Positions 34,884-47,570 of a stretch of DNA of 64,000 bases are shown piece by piece. The stretch's first letter is position 1, and each line of letters starts with the position of its first letter. The notes beneath the pieces were generated by a model. It made no database searches, was not told the origin of the DNA, and worked only from the letters and a program-made list of their open reading frames with translations. This stretch comes from Lota lota (taxonomy: Eukaryota; Chordata; Actinopteri; Gadiformes; Lotidae). The stretch spans positions 799,001 to 863,000 of the forward strand of contig JACYXH010000400.1 of NCBI GenBank assembly GCA_026745465.1. The letters run 5' to 3'. The translations under genes were made by a program, and so were the position numbers.

Positions 34884-35934
34884 TAATGCAATATGATAGA
34901 GACCAGGCAACAAGTTGGTTTATCGCTGCTACAGAAGATATAGTGAGTGATAATTAAGTGAGTCACTGTGTAAATAACCTATTTCAAAATCATGGACAAC
35001 AGGAAGTATTTGAAATTGAAACAAGGGGGGAAAACACCATGTGTGGAATGTTTTTCAGTGACTCAGTTACTCAGACCACACGTGGGTGTGTCCATGCTCA
35101 GGCTTCTGGTTGCCATAGCAAATGTTTATGTGCTCTCCACTTCTGAGGTCACAGGGAACGTGGGCTATCTGTTACCATTGGCAACCATTCCTCAAACAAA
35201 AGAACTGACACCGGATCTGGTCAGAGGCCGTTCTGATCGGATCCAGTCAGTCACAGTGGCAGATTTGCATTGCAACCTTAAGTGACAGAGATATATATTT
35301 AGATAGACCAATTTAAATACATAAATCACACAATAAATATGTTGTAGGTATACTTTCACCCACGAAGCTACAAATGCAAGCACACACATGCACACACAAG
35401 CACATGTTCATGCACACACAACACATGCACACTCCAGAAGGTGATTTATTATTCACATTCCAATAAAAACGATTCCATCTGGAGAGAATGAATCAGTTGC
35501 ATTATTTTCTCTCAGCCAATCATAGAGAGCAAGGGAAGGGAGATGAAGGAAAAACAAAGAAAGGTTTGCCTTTCATGAAACAGAGACTGGCAGTAACTTC
35601 TGTAATTTGTTTGTGGCGTGGAGAATAAGCGCCCTATTCTCTCGAAGCTTCGGACATGGACTCTAGCGGTGACTCACATCCTTGTCATCCCCAAGTTTAT
35701 GAACTGCATTCAGGGAAGCCGAGCCCCACAAGAGAGCTCTGTTTCCTTTGCATCGTAGACTTATATGATGTATTGTTGCGTTGACGTGAGGAAAGACAAA
35801 AGTGAACAGCTAAAGCAGCTCGTTGCTGCTAAGGCCCGAGGCCCAGAGAGGCATAAGATTGCCGTATCATACGGCTGTTTAATCCTGTCCTTACTGTGCG
35901 TGAACTACCTCAATGGAGATAATTTGAACATTTC

Positions 35935-36135
35935 CAGGCACCAGTGTTCTGGTCCCAGTGTGGGAAGAAATATGGAATTTGATTGGGCGCTCCTCGATGA
36001 TCTGATATTACAGCCCTCAAGGACCTCAACTGCCTGGCATCCAAGCTGCATCAACTAAACAAGCCCCCTCACTCTGGGCCACACTGTGGAGTAAACCAAG
36101 CACTCCACGCCTGATCCCTGTTGAGGTTGCAGCTT
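35935..36135. mobile_element. partial second copy of the 34-kb element
   Basis: The core of the 33890-34315 element is repeated here in the same orientation, including tgtgggaagaaatatggaat, ttacagccctcaagga and gggccacactgtggagtaaa, with small insertions and deletions. The inverted ends are not evident, so it is a truncated or older copy. Confidence 0.75.
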
Positions 36136-39100
36136 GATGCCACATTGACCCCGTAGTCATTGCATTTGGATAAATGTTTGTGAGTTTGTCTTCGTCTTGG
36201 CCAGGACCACACAGATAGATACTTGCTGGGACCGGTGCAAGATAATGTTTTGCGCCTTTCCCTTTGTCTGTTCCAACAAGCGAAGCAGGGCTGGGTCCAG
36301 GCTCAACGGTTTCCTGTTTTTAGATACTAAACCCATGGAAAACGTGCCTCCGGTTTCCTGTGTGAGGTATTAGTAAAGTGTCTGAACAATAGGCCAGCAG
36401 CACAGTATCCTGAAGACCTTCCTCCCAAATGTACGATCATATAAATAGAGCAGGCAGGAGCTAACCCATGCCCCAATCTGAACTGCAGACAATTCACTTA
36501 TGTATCGCTGCACCTATTTGTGATATGTTTATATAATCCTACATTGTCTAGTCTGCTAGTTCACAACTGGTCTCACCTCGGGACCCACCGAAAAATATAA
36601 AATGTATTTACCAATACTGCAGTAATCAACAATGAGGGAACCAAAAAATGGAAAACTTGGGCCTAAACTCAATGATATAGTAAGCAACTGAAACATGAAT
36701 TTAAATTGACACATACGGGCTACTTTCTAAAGATTAAGGCTTAGCATATGGTCTGCGACCTAGACAAAATGACCCACCAGTTGAGAATTACTGTTCTAGT
36801 CAATGCTACTAGAAATACTACTATGGTAGTATTTATGCCCAAACTGTTTGTCCTTGAAAAATGTGTGGCAAGCCATTGTACACACAGAGTGTATTCTACC
36901 ATGATCAGCAACTTATCAGGTTACTCCCTTGACACTACTGACATTTGCTCTGTCTTTACAGAGCCAGAGAGCCTGTAGGCCTAGAAGAACTTTTAATGGA
37001 GAACAAATTATATTATTATATTATAGAATCACTTAAATGTATAAGGATAAAATGTTGTGCAATAAGCTGTCTTGCCTCACATAGATATGCAAACATTATA
37101 CTGCACTCTTCATACCAATGCTATTTGTCAAACATGCACACATGGCATATCAAATAGTACAATCAAATAGAAAAAGGGTTATGCTTTTTCAGCAGTTATC
37201 TAAAACCAGTCAGATTAGCTTTCAAAACCACCTCTCTGGCTTTGCTGTACTGACAATGTAGGGTGTGGCCATTGTGCACCGGTGAACTACTCTGTATTTC
37301 AGGAAAAGATTGAGCTTATTGGAAGGAAAGAAAGTACACTATGAGACTTATTGGATGCTATCCACTGCAAAGTACAGATAAAATATCTAAGTAAAAAATA
37401 CTTTCAACGATAAAAACGAATGACACTTCTTCATGTATTGTCTAAACATGGTATATCACACAAAAACACTTACATAACATGAGAGTATGTGTTTTGTATT
37501 TTGACACTAAACATGCACATTCTTGGCATAGTAAGGGCAATGCTTTGAGTTAAAAGATAGAAGGAAAGGGAGGCTAACACCTAGCTCCCCTCAGACACAC
37601 CAACACAAACAGTCCATCACAGCTTCATGGCCTGGTGGGCTACAACAAAACAATCCTCTATGAGAGGACCAGCCCACAACAGGCTTCTAATTTAAATGTT
37701 TATCACGACTAAACTGTTGCAAATGGACTCAAAGGGACCTGAACAGGGATCTTCGAGACCAAGAATACTAGTAAGTACGGGGCAGGGAGGGGGTTGGCCT
37801 GTGTGTTACACCGGCCTGGCCTCACTCAGGTGTTACAGCCCGGTTGAGGACATTCCAGAAACAAAACACGTTGACAGAGTATAGAGTATGTGGTGCGCAT
37901 GTACAAGCCCAACCCTTAAAGATAAACATGTCTGATTGTTATACGACAGCTGACATTTCAGGTGTGTTTCTGCAATTCGCTTAGATATTAAATATGATAT
38001 GTATGGAGTGTGTGGGTGGGTGTGTGCATGTGCATGTATGAGCTCCTGTGAAATATGTGTAAGCCCTGACAAATATCTGAACTGTGGTGATCACCATATG
38101 ACTCATTGTTAACAATGTAAACAGTGCCCCAACATAGAGCCGAGTTCTCCTCTTCTAACATTGTAGACTAATCCCTAAAGAAAAGACAGTTGGCACATCA
38201 GTATATTGTGCCAGAAATCGCAAAAGCCATGCCAAAGTCAAAAAAGGCATAAAATGTAGAGCAAATGTCTTAATCTTAAACAATCATGATTATTTTATGA
38301 ACGCTTTTTTCATAATCAGGCTTTTAAGAATTTAAATTACAGTACTTGTTTCCCACAGCAGATCTTGGGGATTCTTCTAACAACAAAGGAATGGAAGAGG
38401 CACTCACCTGAAAAAGAAAGAAACAGATATTAATTAGCTGGATCAATGCTTTGTTATTTCTTCCTCATGCACTCATCCGGCAATACATTTTAGATTACTG
38501 GGTCAAAAGGGAATACGACTAGGGACTCTTGCAACAACCTCATATGAACACATGTTCGCACATCTGTCAGATCACTTAGATTCATTTTGGTAGAAATATC
38601 AATTTTATTGGCACGTTTTGATGGTGACACAAGTGTGTTTAAAGACTTCTCCATAAAACAGAACATTGTATTTAAATTACAATCTTGTGATGAGCTGAAA
38701 ATACAAAAACGGGCATGGCTAGCATAACTGCGTGCACAGTTTGAAAGTGAAGCTGCATGGAGGATAGGGAAGGGAATGGCACACCCTCAGTGTTCACTAG
38801 GCAGGCAAACGTTGACATTCATTAACATGCAAAGAGCACCATCTACTGGGCGAGTAGAGACAGGGCTTCTATTTAGAAAGTTGAGAAAAACCAGTGGTTT
38901 CCTTCAGTCGTGTCTTCATCCAGAGATTAAACTGAGGCATTTAACTGCATTATATAATCTCAGATCTATGTCTGATTTTTCATACTACTGTTCCTACAAA
39001 CAATAAGTGTATATGGTTGTAGTCAGCATGTATGTTGAGATCGCTATGCACTCTTGGACTAAATGTAACAGCATAAAACAAATCCACTTTAAACGCATCT

Positions 39101-40182
39101 CAAACAAAGAAAACATTAAAATATTCTTCTTAAAATGTAGACATTGCATTTACAACATTAGCAACTACATACTTACACTCTTTTAGTGAAGCAAATATAT
39201 AAAACCAAAGACTCAAAATGTTGCCTGTTTCCCTATAGGGTATAGGGTCACCCCTGACATTTACCACCCACAATGTTCTCCTGACACCACTCCCAGGCAC
39301 CAACTGTCCGCTGTCTACATGAGTTACATACAAGGGTTAATCATCCTCCCTGCCATCTCCCTCCTGGTTCTGAACAGCGTAACCAACACTCTTGGTAAAT
39401 CATCACCTTATGGCATCAGTCAACAAGGAAATATGCAGCGCTCCGAACGTACCCTTCAAACATGTAATAAGTTATAATTTAAGTTAAAAAGAAATGGTTG
39501 TAAACAATGGTCACTTAGTAAATCATTTTCAAATGAAAATGTTCCAAAAGGTGACGTGATACTTTAAGTCAACAACTTTAGCCTTATGTATTCAAAGCAT
39601 GCAGCGCAAACACTTGAACTCTAGGGGCGGCATTTGCAACTGCACCCTCCTATCCAACACACACATAAACCACTTCGCTTGTAATTTTCCAGTTTTTGTG
39701 GTGTGATCGGGGACCACCTCCTGACTGAAAACCCACACACAGCCCGACAGACACGCGGTTCTTTTGTGCTCGTTGGGGATGACTTTGACAAACGCCCTGG
39801 TTTTGACAGAGCTATGCCACAGTAATATATTGTCCTCTGGGGTCATTACAGTACAGTGAAAGGAGCTTTTTATAGCGCAGCTAGCATCTCTGTCTGTAGC
39901 CGCAAGACTTGGGAACGGGACACAGTAGGTTTTGAGAGGCTGAGCGGAGCACAAAGAGTTGTTATGTACTGCCAAAGCTGCCGTCAAAGTATACTGGTAA
40001 AAATGGGGGCTCTTCAGCAAAGGATACTTTTAAATCTCTCTGACAGTGTGGATTTCTGCCACCAATGCAAATCCCCCTACAATGACAGCAACAAGCTTGA
40101 GGCTGTGATTTGCCTCTGACAAGATTAAGTAGTCTCTTGTTGGTACACAATATACTTGCTCAAAGTTTGATGACTCACTCGC

Positions 40183-40219
40183 TATATATATAATAAATAT
40201 AATTATATATATATATATA

Positions 40220-40260
<41 letters not shown>

Positions 40261-40264
40261 TATA
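40183..40264 (+). repeat. (AT)n block
   Basis: An 80-bp AT/TATA array with interruptions (aataaatata, catata). It explains the Ile/Tyr open frame on the minus strand. Confidence 0.95.
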
Positions 40265-41519
40265 AACATGTCTTGTTCTCTGAATCTGGATGTAAATTGG
40301 GTGGGATTTTCTAAATTTGGACTGACCTCATTTCTTAGTAAAATATGGAACCCACACTTCCTACTTGCTGCTGAGCTGGCATCAGGTGCAGACCAAGCTC
40401 GCCAGTTATATTATCACGGCCACGACGAGTACAGTGCCAAACCAGCCAATTGAGGTGGCAATATTATTTTGGGATGGAAACTTTGTCGGAAGTTATAATG
40501 AATAATATACTTAACCTTAAATGTGTTTAGGTAAGATTTAAGTTTATTTTTTAGTGTTATTTGTTTGAAATGGCATAGCCAACCATCAGCTATGTGTGAG
40601 TGAAATGCTCTTGGATGATATCTGTTTCAAGTTGACTGCACATTACTCTGTATGAGACTATTTAGATTGTACAGTATAATGCTCCCAGCTATTTTTTGAC
40701 CAATCAGGGCATGGATGGGGAGTGGGGACTCTGTCTTGCCTTTCAATCCCAGGGAGGGAGGACGTTTTTTGGGTTGTTTAGTTACAATAGCCTGCTCTCA
40801 TCTTCATTTTCCTGCTGTCTCTTTACAACTCTTGAATCTTACCTACAGCAGCTTTAAATGTATGAATACACTGGACTATTTATCAGATAATGATGCATAT
40901 TAGTTTGCAACATTGCTGCCGTTGTCAGTCAGACAGAGGCGACATTAAACTAATATTATGTTAGAAAGCAGGTATGAAGGCAGTAGAGTGTCCCAAACAA
41001 TCATGATCTACACAATTATTACCATCTTATTAACATGCCTTCCTGTGGACCCTGCAAGCACAGACAAAAACACTGCACATAACATCAACTCATAAAGCTA
41101 GGCAAACATCAAGACAAAACCGGTGACAAATGTTCCTGTTGAGGACCAGGTATAAAGTACAGAATAAAAATATGGAGGAAATGAGGACATGGTAGTACAA
41201 ACTCCACATACACACACTAAACGACGAAGTTAAGTGCATAGAAACCTGAATCCACTCGTGTTACACCTCATTGGTAAAGCTTATGGTAAGACACCAAAAC
41301 AAAACGACGGCATGTGATGCAATGCTTGTGTCTAAGGCAGACAGACAAACAGACAGAAAACAGCATGCTAAACTTTGAACTATAGTTACTACCCCTTTCT
41401 CTCTTCCTCTCCATGATGCACACAAGACACCTGTGGTCCTCTCCCTGCTTCGGTTAGCTTAGCGCTAGCTTCACCTGTCACCTTTCAGTCCCCTCGCTTG
41501 GCTCAGCGATGTGTTTTAC

Positions 41520-41547
41520 CTTTAGTCGAGTCGTAGTAGGAGCTCAT
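41520..41547 (-). CDS. plec: candidate plectin alternative first exon (MSSYYDSTK)
   Basis: The ATG at 41545-41547 gives MSSYYDSTK plus one G, then donor gtaaaa, so splicing would yield MSSYYDSTK|DERDRV. Nine codons are weak evidence alone. However, the head is of a size like 1d (5 residues) and 1e (15), ends in Lys as 1a, 1e and other heads do, and the donor is acceptable (AAAG|gtaaaa). I know no mammalian equivalent. It lies 380-480 bp left of a foldback element (42028-42705). Confidence 0.42.
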
Positions 41548-41815
41548 GCTGAGCACAGCAGTGATTGTCTAGACCTTTGGAACCGTTGCTGCTGCTCCAG
41601 TGATTTTCTTCTTAAGACGTTGTTTTTCCCCCCTTCAGCTAACACTCCGATTTGATCTTTCTCTTCTAGGGTAATCACTGCATTATTAAACTTTAATCTT
41701 AACACACTCTCTCTCTCGCTCACTCTCTCTCTCTCTCACGTGTCACCTCATGTAGAGCGACTGAATGGGAGTCTCCCGTTCCTTCACAGGTCAGTGACGC
41801 CCTCCATAATACCTG

Positions 41816-41870
41816 TGCGTGTGTGTATGTGTGCGTGTGTGTGTGCTTGTGCGTGTGTATGAGTGCGTGT
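41816..41870 (+). repeat. interrupted (TG)n microsatellite
   Basis: GTGT repeat with cg, at and ct interruptions, about 55 bp. Confidence 0.9.
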
Positions 41871-42027
41871 GTGTGAGAGCGGTGCTCGCGTTTCCGTGTA
41901 GCTCCCAAGTGTTTGACCAAGAGCTTGAATTTCAAAGCAATAACAAAAGCGAGTACATTTGTGAGGGATCTTGAATGAAAGCTTGTAACGGAACAGGGAA
42001 CAGCACAAATAAAGGGGCGACACACAG

Positions 42028-42111
42028 AAGACCTGCAGTCTAAAACAAGATGTGGGAGTCTATGTCGGTGGCTGAATCAGTGCACCGTCTGCCAGCTTGG
42101 ATAATACAGTG

Positions 42112-42178
<67 letters not shown>

Positions 42179-42586
42179 TGCATTTCTATCAAAATGATGA
42201 AGGCTATTCCTTTTGAATCACTTAAAATCCATTCACAAATGATGAATTAAGGCAGTGGGAATATCTTTGTAAGGCTCCATGACTTCAACTGTTAAGCAGT
42301 TGTCACTGCCGATGATATGTACAAAACATTTCACACAAAGAAAATAGTCCTGACAGAGCATCGGACCGTCATGTGAACTTTGATTCAGAGATCCAAACAT
42401 ATACACTCAGATATACATAGTCTGGCATCCTAACTTTTATCAGGTGAGCAAATAGCTAATCTATTCCCAATAGATTAGCATGACGGCTCCACCAGACCCA
42501 TGCTACAACATCCTGCGCACTTCTGCTTAATTTTGTTTTACAAAATGAAGCATGCCGCTTGAATAAAATATCAAAAATGCTTTCCT

Positions 42587-42620
<34 letters not shown>

Positions 42621-42705
42621 CACTGTATTATCCAAGCTGGCACACGGTGTACTGATTCAGCCACCGACACAGACTCCCACATCTTGTTTTAGACTGCAGG
42701 TCTTC
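42028..42705. mobile_element. foldback element with ~90-bp inverted arms
   Basis: The left arm, 42028-42113 (gaagacctgcagtctaaaac ... ataatacagtgatg), continues into (TG)n to about 42172. The right arm, 42620-42705, is its reverse complement with about three mismatches and begins after a matching (AC)n (42590-42619). The roughly 410-bp centre is unrelated to the arms. Symmetric placement of the microsatellite on the inner side of both arms points to a foldback-type element or an inverted local duplication, rather than to chance. No target duplication is evident at the outer edges. Confidence 0.75.
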
Positions 42706-44530
42706 CTACGGAGGAGAGGACAGCTAAAGAGTCAGGCTCATGCCAGCGCTACACTAAACATAATGTAATAAACACAATTGTAAGGTTACAGTGAGGATGA
42801 GCCCGTGGCAAGGCACACTGACAGGTTTGCTAAACAAATACATTTTAATTTGTGTGTATACGCAGGCATGCGCTGCATCACCCGAGACATGAATGGGTTG
42901 TTCTTCAATGACTAAACAGCGGAGGATGATAATGGGCATACCACGTCTAGGACACGCTGCGCAGGTTTTGATTCATGGCTGTGCATCACTCTAGGAGATG
43001 CGTCAGTTAATGGCTAGAGTTTTAAAGGTGGAGTTATGAGCAGGTGTGTAGCGTAACTGCGGTTAATGCATTTGGGTTAATGATTAACACATAATATGAT
43101 GATTTAGGGGTCAACCCTGCCAACCCTGTCCAGATTATAAGTGCTTGGATTACAACGGAAATGAAGCCCTTGTCCTTTGAGAATGAAGCCATTGTGTGAG
43201 TGTGAACCATAAGTCTGGCTGTGTAAATACTTGAATAAGGACAATCAAAGGGTGTATTTATATTTAGTTGAGAACACTACAAATGCTACTGATTCATGTT
43301 ATTTGGTTAGGACAGTTTCATCCTGAGAAAGATTTATTTGTGTGTTTTCTCTAAAATCCTCTTAGGAGTCTTAATAAGTCAGTTAAGCCTCTTCTGAAAG
43401 TCACAACACTGACTGCTGAGCACTGAGTCAGCCTGCTGATAGTCCCCTGGGAAATACCAGCAGGGCTTAAATACAGAGCAAAGAAAGTACATTCACTGTT
43501 GACAACATGCTATTAGCGTTTCCATAATTTGTAATTCAAATTAGGTTGTTTATTAGCAGTAGCAGTGTCCTTAGCAGGATCAAGTAGAAATACTAGTGGT
43601 AGAATTGCTGTTGCGATGGTTTTATTGAGTAATTCTATCACATCATTTTCTTCTTGGAAAAGCATTACAATTTAAAGGAAGTCAAGATGAGAGAAGAAGA
43701 ATGCCTTCACTCGCTCCCTGAGTTATTTTTGAGGTGACTCCTTCAATCCCAGACACAAACTCAACTCCCAGCTGTGTGTGTGACTGTATCTGCTCTCCCC
43801 TGGGCATCCCCCTTAACTGTAAACAGCAACAACACAGGGAGGAAACCCCCCTATGATGCACTTCCTTCAACACACACAGGAATCTGGACTGAACCATTTG
43901 GTTGGACACAGGTGCCCAGATGGAATTACTTTTTTGGGGGGGAATGCAAAAGGGGAAAATGTGTTCTCACAGGGACCGAATCTGACAGAAATGACCAAAT
44001 AGATTTTCCTATTAGTACAAAAGAAACAACAGCTTTGACAGTGCCAAGTTTAATGATACACTTCCTCTCTCAGCAGGTCAAAGGTCAACTAAACAGACAG
44101 TGTGATCTGCTCTGATAGCGTGGGAGGATCGTCAAAGGAAAAATGGATTCTTCTGCCTAGCACTAGCTGGACTGTGAAATGAGGCACCCTATCTGTCATC
44201 ACCACGATTGGTCAGCAGGTATATACAATTGAATACAAATATTGTTCAAACATGTTTTTCATTCACTTCAATAATGGATTCACTATCAAACACAAACACA
44301 GATGAAAGAAAACAGATACAAACACGTGAGGTGACAGAGTCCCGTCGTGCCGAAGCAGAAAAAGAAAAAACCTTTAAGGATTTTTTATTTCTTTTTTACC
44401 AAAACTCCAAAGCCACAAACCACCTGTGGGAAAAATAAACATCACACTGGCTTTCCCATGGATGGTTGTTCACTCACTAGTAGAATGATTCCCACTAAAC
44501 CATTAATAACGCAAAGACACCAATTGTATT

Positions 44531-44534
<4 letters not shown>

Positions 44535-44596
<62 letters not shown>
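44535..44596 (+). repeat. (GA)n microsatellite
   Basis: About 31 GA units, followed 40 bp later by a second short GA block (44637-44662). Confidence 0.98.
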
Positions 44597-44598
<2 letters not shown>

Positions 44599-45278
44599 AT
44601 GTAAGTCCTTTCCACTGCATCATGATAAAGATGTGTGAGAGAGAGAATGAGAGAGAGAGAATGTGGAGCTGCCTTAATGCCTTAAGGATAGTAGTCTTTT
44701 CAATCTAGTCATTGCTTTACCGGTAACAGGTTGAATAACCTGGTGTTATTTCATCTGATGTCCACACAGCATGAAAACAACAACATTACACTTCCTGGCA
44801 GACAGACAGACAGACCCCCTCAGCCCATTCCTTCCTGTCTTTGTCTGCAGTCTTTTGACAGTCCTTTCACTAGTATTTCCAATGAAAAAAGGCAATGTGA
44901 CATTCTTGTAGAAGCCCAGACAAGAAACATAATGAAAATGGAATTCAAGGCCAGGTTTTCGTGAAAATGGTCTGAGAATATCAATCCACAAGAGACTGAC
45001 GAGTGAAAGAGACCGGCTCTTTTACTGGAATTGCCCTCGTTATAGAAGCAGGGAACAATGGTTTTAAACTGCTCTATGACGCAGTTTTGGCTCAACCATT
45101 TTGACTGGCAAAACATGGAAAATTGTTAATTGTGAAAGCAACAAAAGCATTTATTTAGTTCTCATCAGCCTCAATAATCATAGCAATATAGTGATGCAGG
45201 ACATCCGGCAATGGATATTCATAGTGTGATAGAAATGTTAAGATAAACAGCCCATAAGGTTAGCCCACGTATGGGCTA

Positions 45279-45878
45279 ACCATTACATCAGGACATTTTG
45301 CGTTGTGTGGTCATCATTTGTCTTCTTCTGGAAGGGAGGGGGGGGGGGGTAAAAGTGAAGAAAATTATATTCTGTAGCAGTTTCTGCATAGCATTTTCTC
45401 ATCTTTACAATGTCCATGTTTAGTTTATCCTTTGGGTGTGATGCTTTTGATTTAGTACTCTGTTAACACACTCACACACACTCGAGACAGCGATAACACC
45501 GGTTGTCTCCCATGATGCGTTTCGTGAAATAATCTCTTCCCCAAACAAAGACATACAGACATAAAAAAGCTATATAGAACAATTTGTCTACCTTACTTCT
45601 GAGGCTTTCCTCCTGCATGTTGTTTGATTTTCCTCTAGGTGTTTGAGAATAACAAACACCTATTTGTTTGTCTAGGGTAAACACTCCTCCTCTACCGTAT
45701 CTCCCGTTTTATGTACTGAGCTATGAGTCAGCAGTGTGCGTTTGAAGCGGCAGCAGCAGCCCCTGGTTTGCAGAGTAATGATAACGCGCCATATGTTGAC
45801 AGGGACAGCCAAACTTTACAGTGACAGAGCTTTGACTCAGAGAGGAGAAGGAGGAGGAACAGTGGCCGGCACAGGAGG
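45279..45878 (-). repeat. left arm of large inverted repeat
   Basis: About 600 bp that recurs as a near-identical reverse complement at 51045-51650. Only scattered single-base differences were noticed (for example in the GGGTGTGATGC region and in the AAATC/GAAC stretch). Both copies contain the same 70-codon frame (starting MFTLDKQIGVCYSQTPRGK), here on the minus strand, and the same G/C homopolymer. The peptide is not recognised and has one hydrophobic stretch (LFYIAFLCLYVFVW); it may not be a gene. The outer edge lies next to a small perfect palindrome (45258-45281). Confidence 0.9.
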
Positions 45879-46030
45879 TTAACGTCTGGTTAACACAAAT
45901 GGGTTCATAGTATTCTCGATGACACAGCATACAGCATGGTCCATCCAAACCTCATCTCCAAAAATAACATTTAGCATGAACTTATGAATCAGCCATGAAC
46001 CTTGCGACGCCTAGAACCAGCCCTGACACC

Positions 46031-46043
46031 TCAGTGTGTGTGG

Positions 46044-46116
<73 letters not shown>

Positions 46117-46129
46117 TGTGTGTGTGTGT
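46031..46129 (+). repeat. (TG)n microsatellite
   Basis: Nearly 100 bp of TG with a single TCTG break. A (CA)n block follows at 46286-46352 in the opposite sense, so transcripts through it could fold. Confidence 0.98.
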
Positions 46130-46281
46130 AATAGCCAGACAGAGACCGGCTGGAAAATGACACTGTTGAGAAATGTTGTGGGTGTGATGTATGTGACAAA
46201 CACACTTATGAGCAGGGACATGCGTGCCTGCACACAGACATAACTGTTATTTACTTTCTGTTTGTCTCAGACTGTCAGTAT

Positions 46282-46285
<4 letters not shown>

Positions 46286-46317
<32 letters not shown>

Positions 46318-46352
46318 GAGAAACACACACACACACATACACACACACACAC
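46286..46352 (+). repeat. interrupted (CA)n microsatellite
   Basis: Two CA runs separated by aaagagaa. It is complementary to the TG tract 160 bp to the left. Confidence 0.95.
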
Positions 46353-47149
46353 AGGTGCGGCTTAGATTTTTTTGTTGAGGAGCTATCCAGCCACAAGTAT
46401 CTTCAACAGTGGCGTCTCATTGTGTCTCAGAGTGTTTCAACCATGAAGGCAAACAGCATTCTCTATAATCAGCAAGCTGGCGATAATGTGCCTGGCTGCC
46501 TTGTAATTGCCGATGCATTGTGTTAACACAAACATACCATAATGTACAGGTAGTGCAATGATGGCCTACATCAAAAGAGGGTCCAGAGTTTGGGAACATC
46601 AACACATAATAATCAGAATAGTGTGATAATGTGAAAAGAATGACTACAGTGTTTATCTTACCTTGTATACATTTTATGAATATTTTTACAGGGCTTTGTT
46701 AAATGCTTGTTTCTGATTTTTAGATTTTTAAATAATAATCCTGCAACACCCTGTCAGGGTTTATTTCACAATAATGACCGGGTCGCTGTACATTATCCCT
46801 TACTTATATCAAATACAGTACACAACATTATATGTTGCATTCTTTAGGTACCAATTCTATACAATATTGCTATGGCTTCCAGGAGGGAAAATGCAGGCAA
46901 AAGAAACTTCAGCAGTACCTTTAGTACTCATTTGAAACCTGATCTTTTTTTACCATGAACAAAAATGACTATTCTTCGCAGGTAAAGGGGAAAAAAGAGA
47001 ACAAAGCAAGGCATTCCAGGCCATTGAGGAAGAACTGGGTTAAGGACACTCATAAAATTGCCTTGGCCCATAGAGGGGAAGGCAAGAAAGTTGTTAGTCC
47101 CTCTCCTGGTACTGATACACATCAGATAGTATCACGGTACAATGGCGGA

Positions 47150-47570
47150 CTCAAAATCCACGACTCGGAAAGGGAATCACAGGTAAGAGTTTTTATTTGT
47201 TCTAAGAACAAATGCAGGTAAAGGTACAAAAGTGGCAGGCATAAATCATCGTCAGGAGTAAAGCAATAGTCTAATAACACTGGGGAAAAACAAGCACTGG
47301 GAATAACGCTGGAGAGAGTGACTAACGTACAACTACAATCTGGCACAGGTAAGTGGGACTGGTGAGTATTTATGCATGGGGACTGGGGAAGCTGAGAACA
47401 AACAGGTGAAACTAATTAGGGGCAGGGAAGATAATCACACAGGCGGGAAACCAGACAAAGGAAGGAAGACAAGTGACCTGAAATTAGAGTAACTGATGAA
47501 TTTCAAAATAAAACAGGAAGTGTAATAAACAGACAAAAACACAGAATAAAAGCAGGAACATGACAGATAG
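47150..47570. mobile_element. probable dispersed repeat fragment
   Basis: The style of this stretch (gactcggaaagggaatcaca, ggcaggcataaatcatcgtc, gaaactaattaggggcaggg, gggaaaccagacaaaggaag ... aggaacatgacag) is familiar from moderately repeated teleost sequence found near transposon ends. I cannot name the family or set exact ends from sequence alone. Confidence 0.4.

Larger units (their letters stand above)
33221..41519 (-). other. upstream/first-intron sequence between candidate exons
   Basis: This 8.3-kb stretch has no supported coding exon. It contains a repeat family represented twice (33890-34315 and 35935-36135), a long GA tract (34735-34880) and an (AT)n block (40183-40264). A strong acceptor/donor-like site ttttcag|gtgagt at 38402-38410 and a donor-like site at 40843 have stops in the needed frame, so at most they would belong to noncoding exons. 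Confidence 0.5.

Noticed and set aside
40843-40880. Donor-like CTGTAG|gtaaga on the minus strand
   Set aside because: No in-frame ATG before an upstream stop in phase 1.
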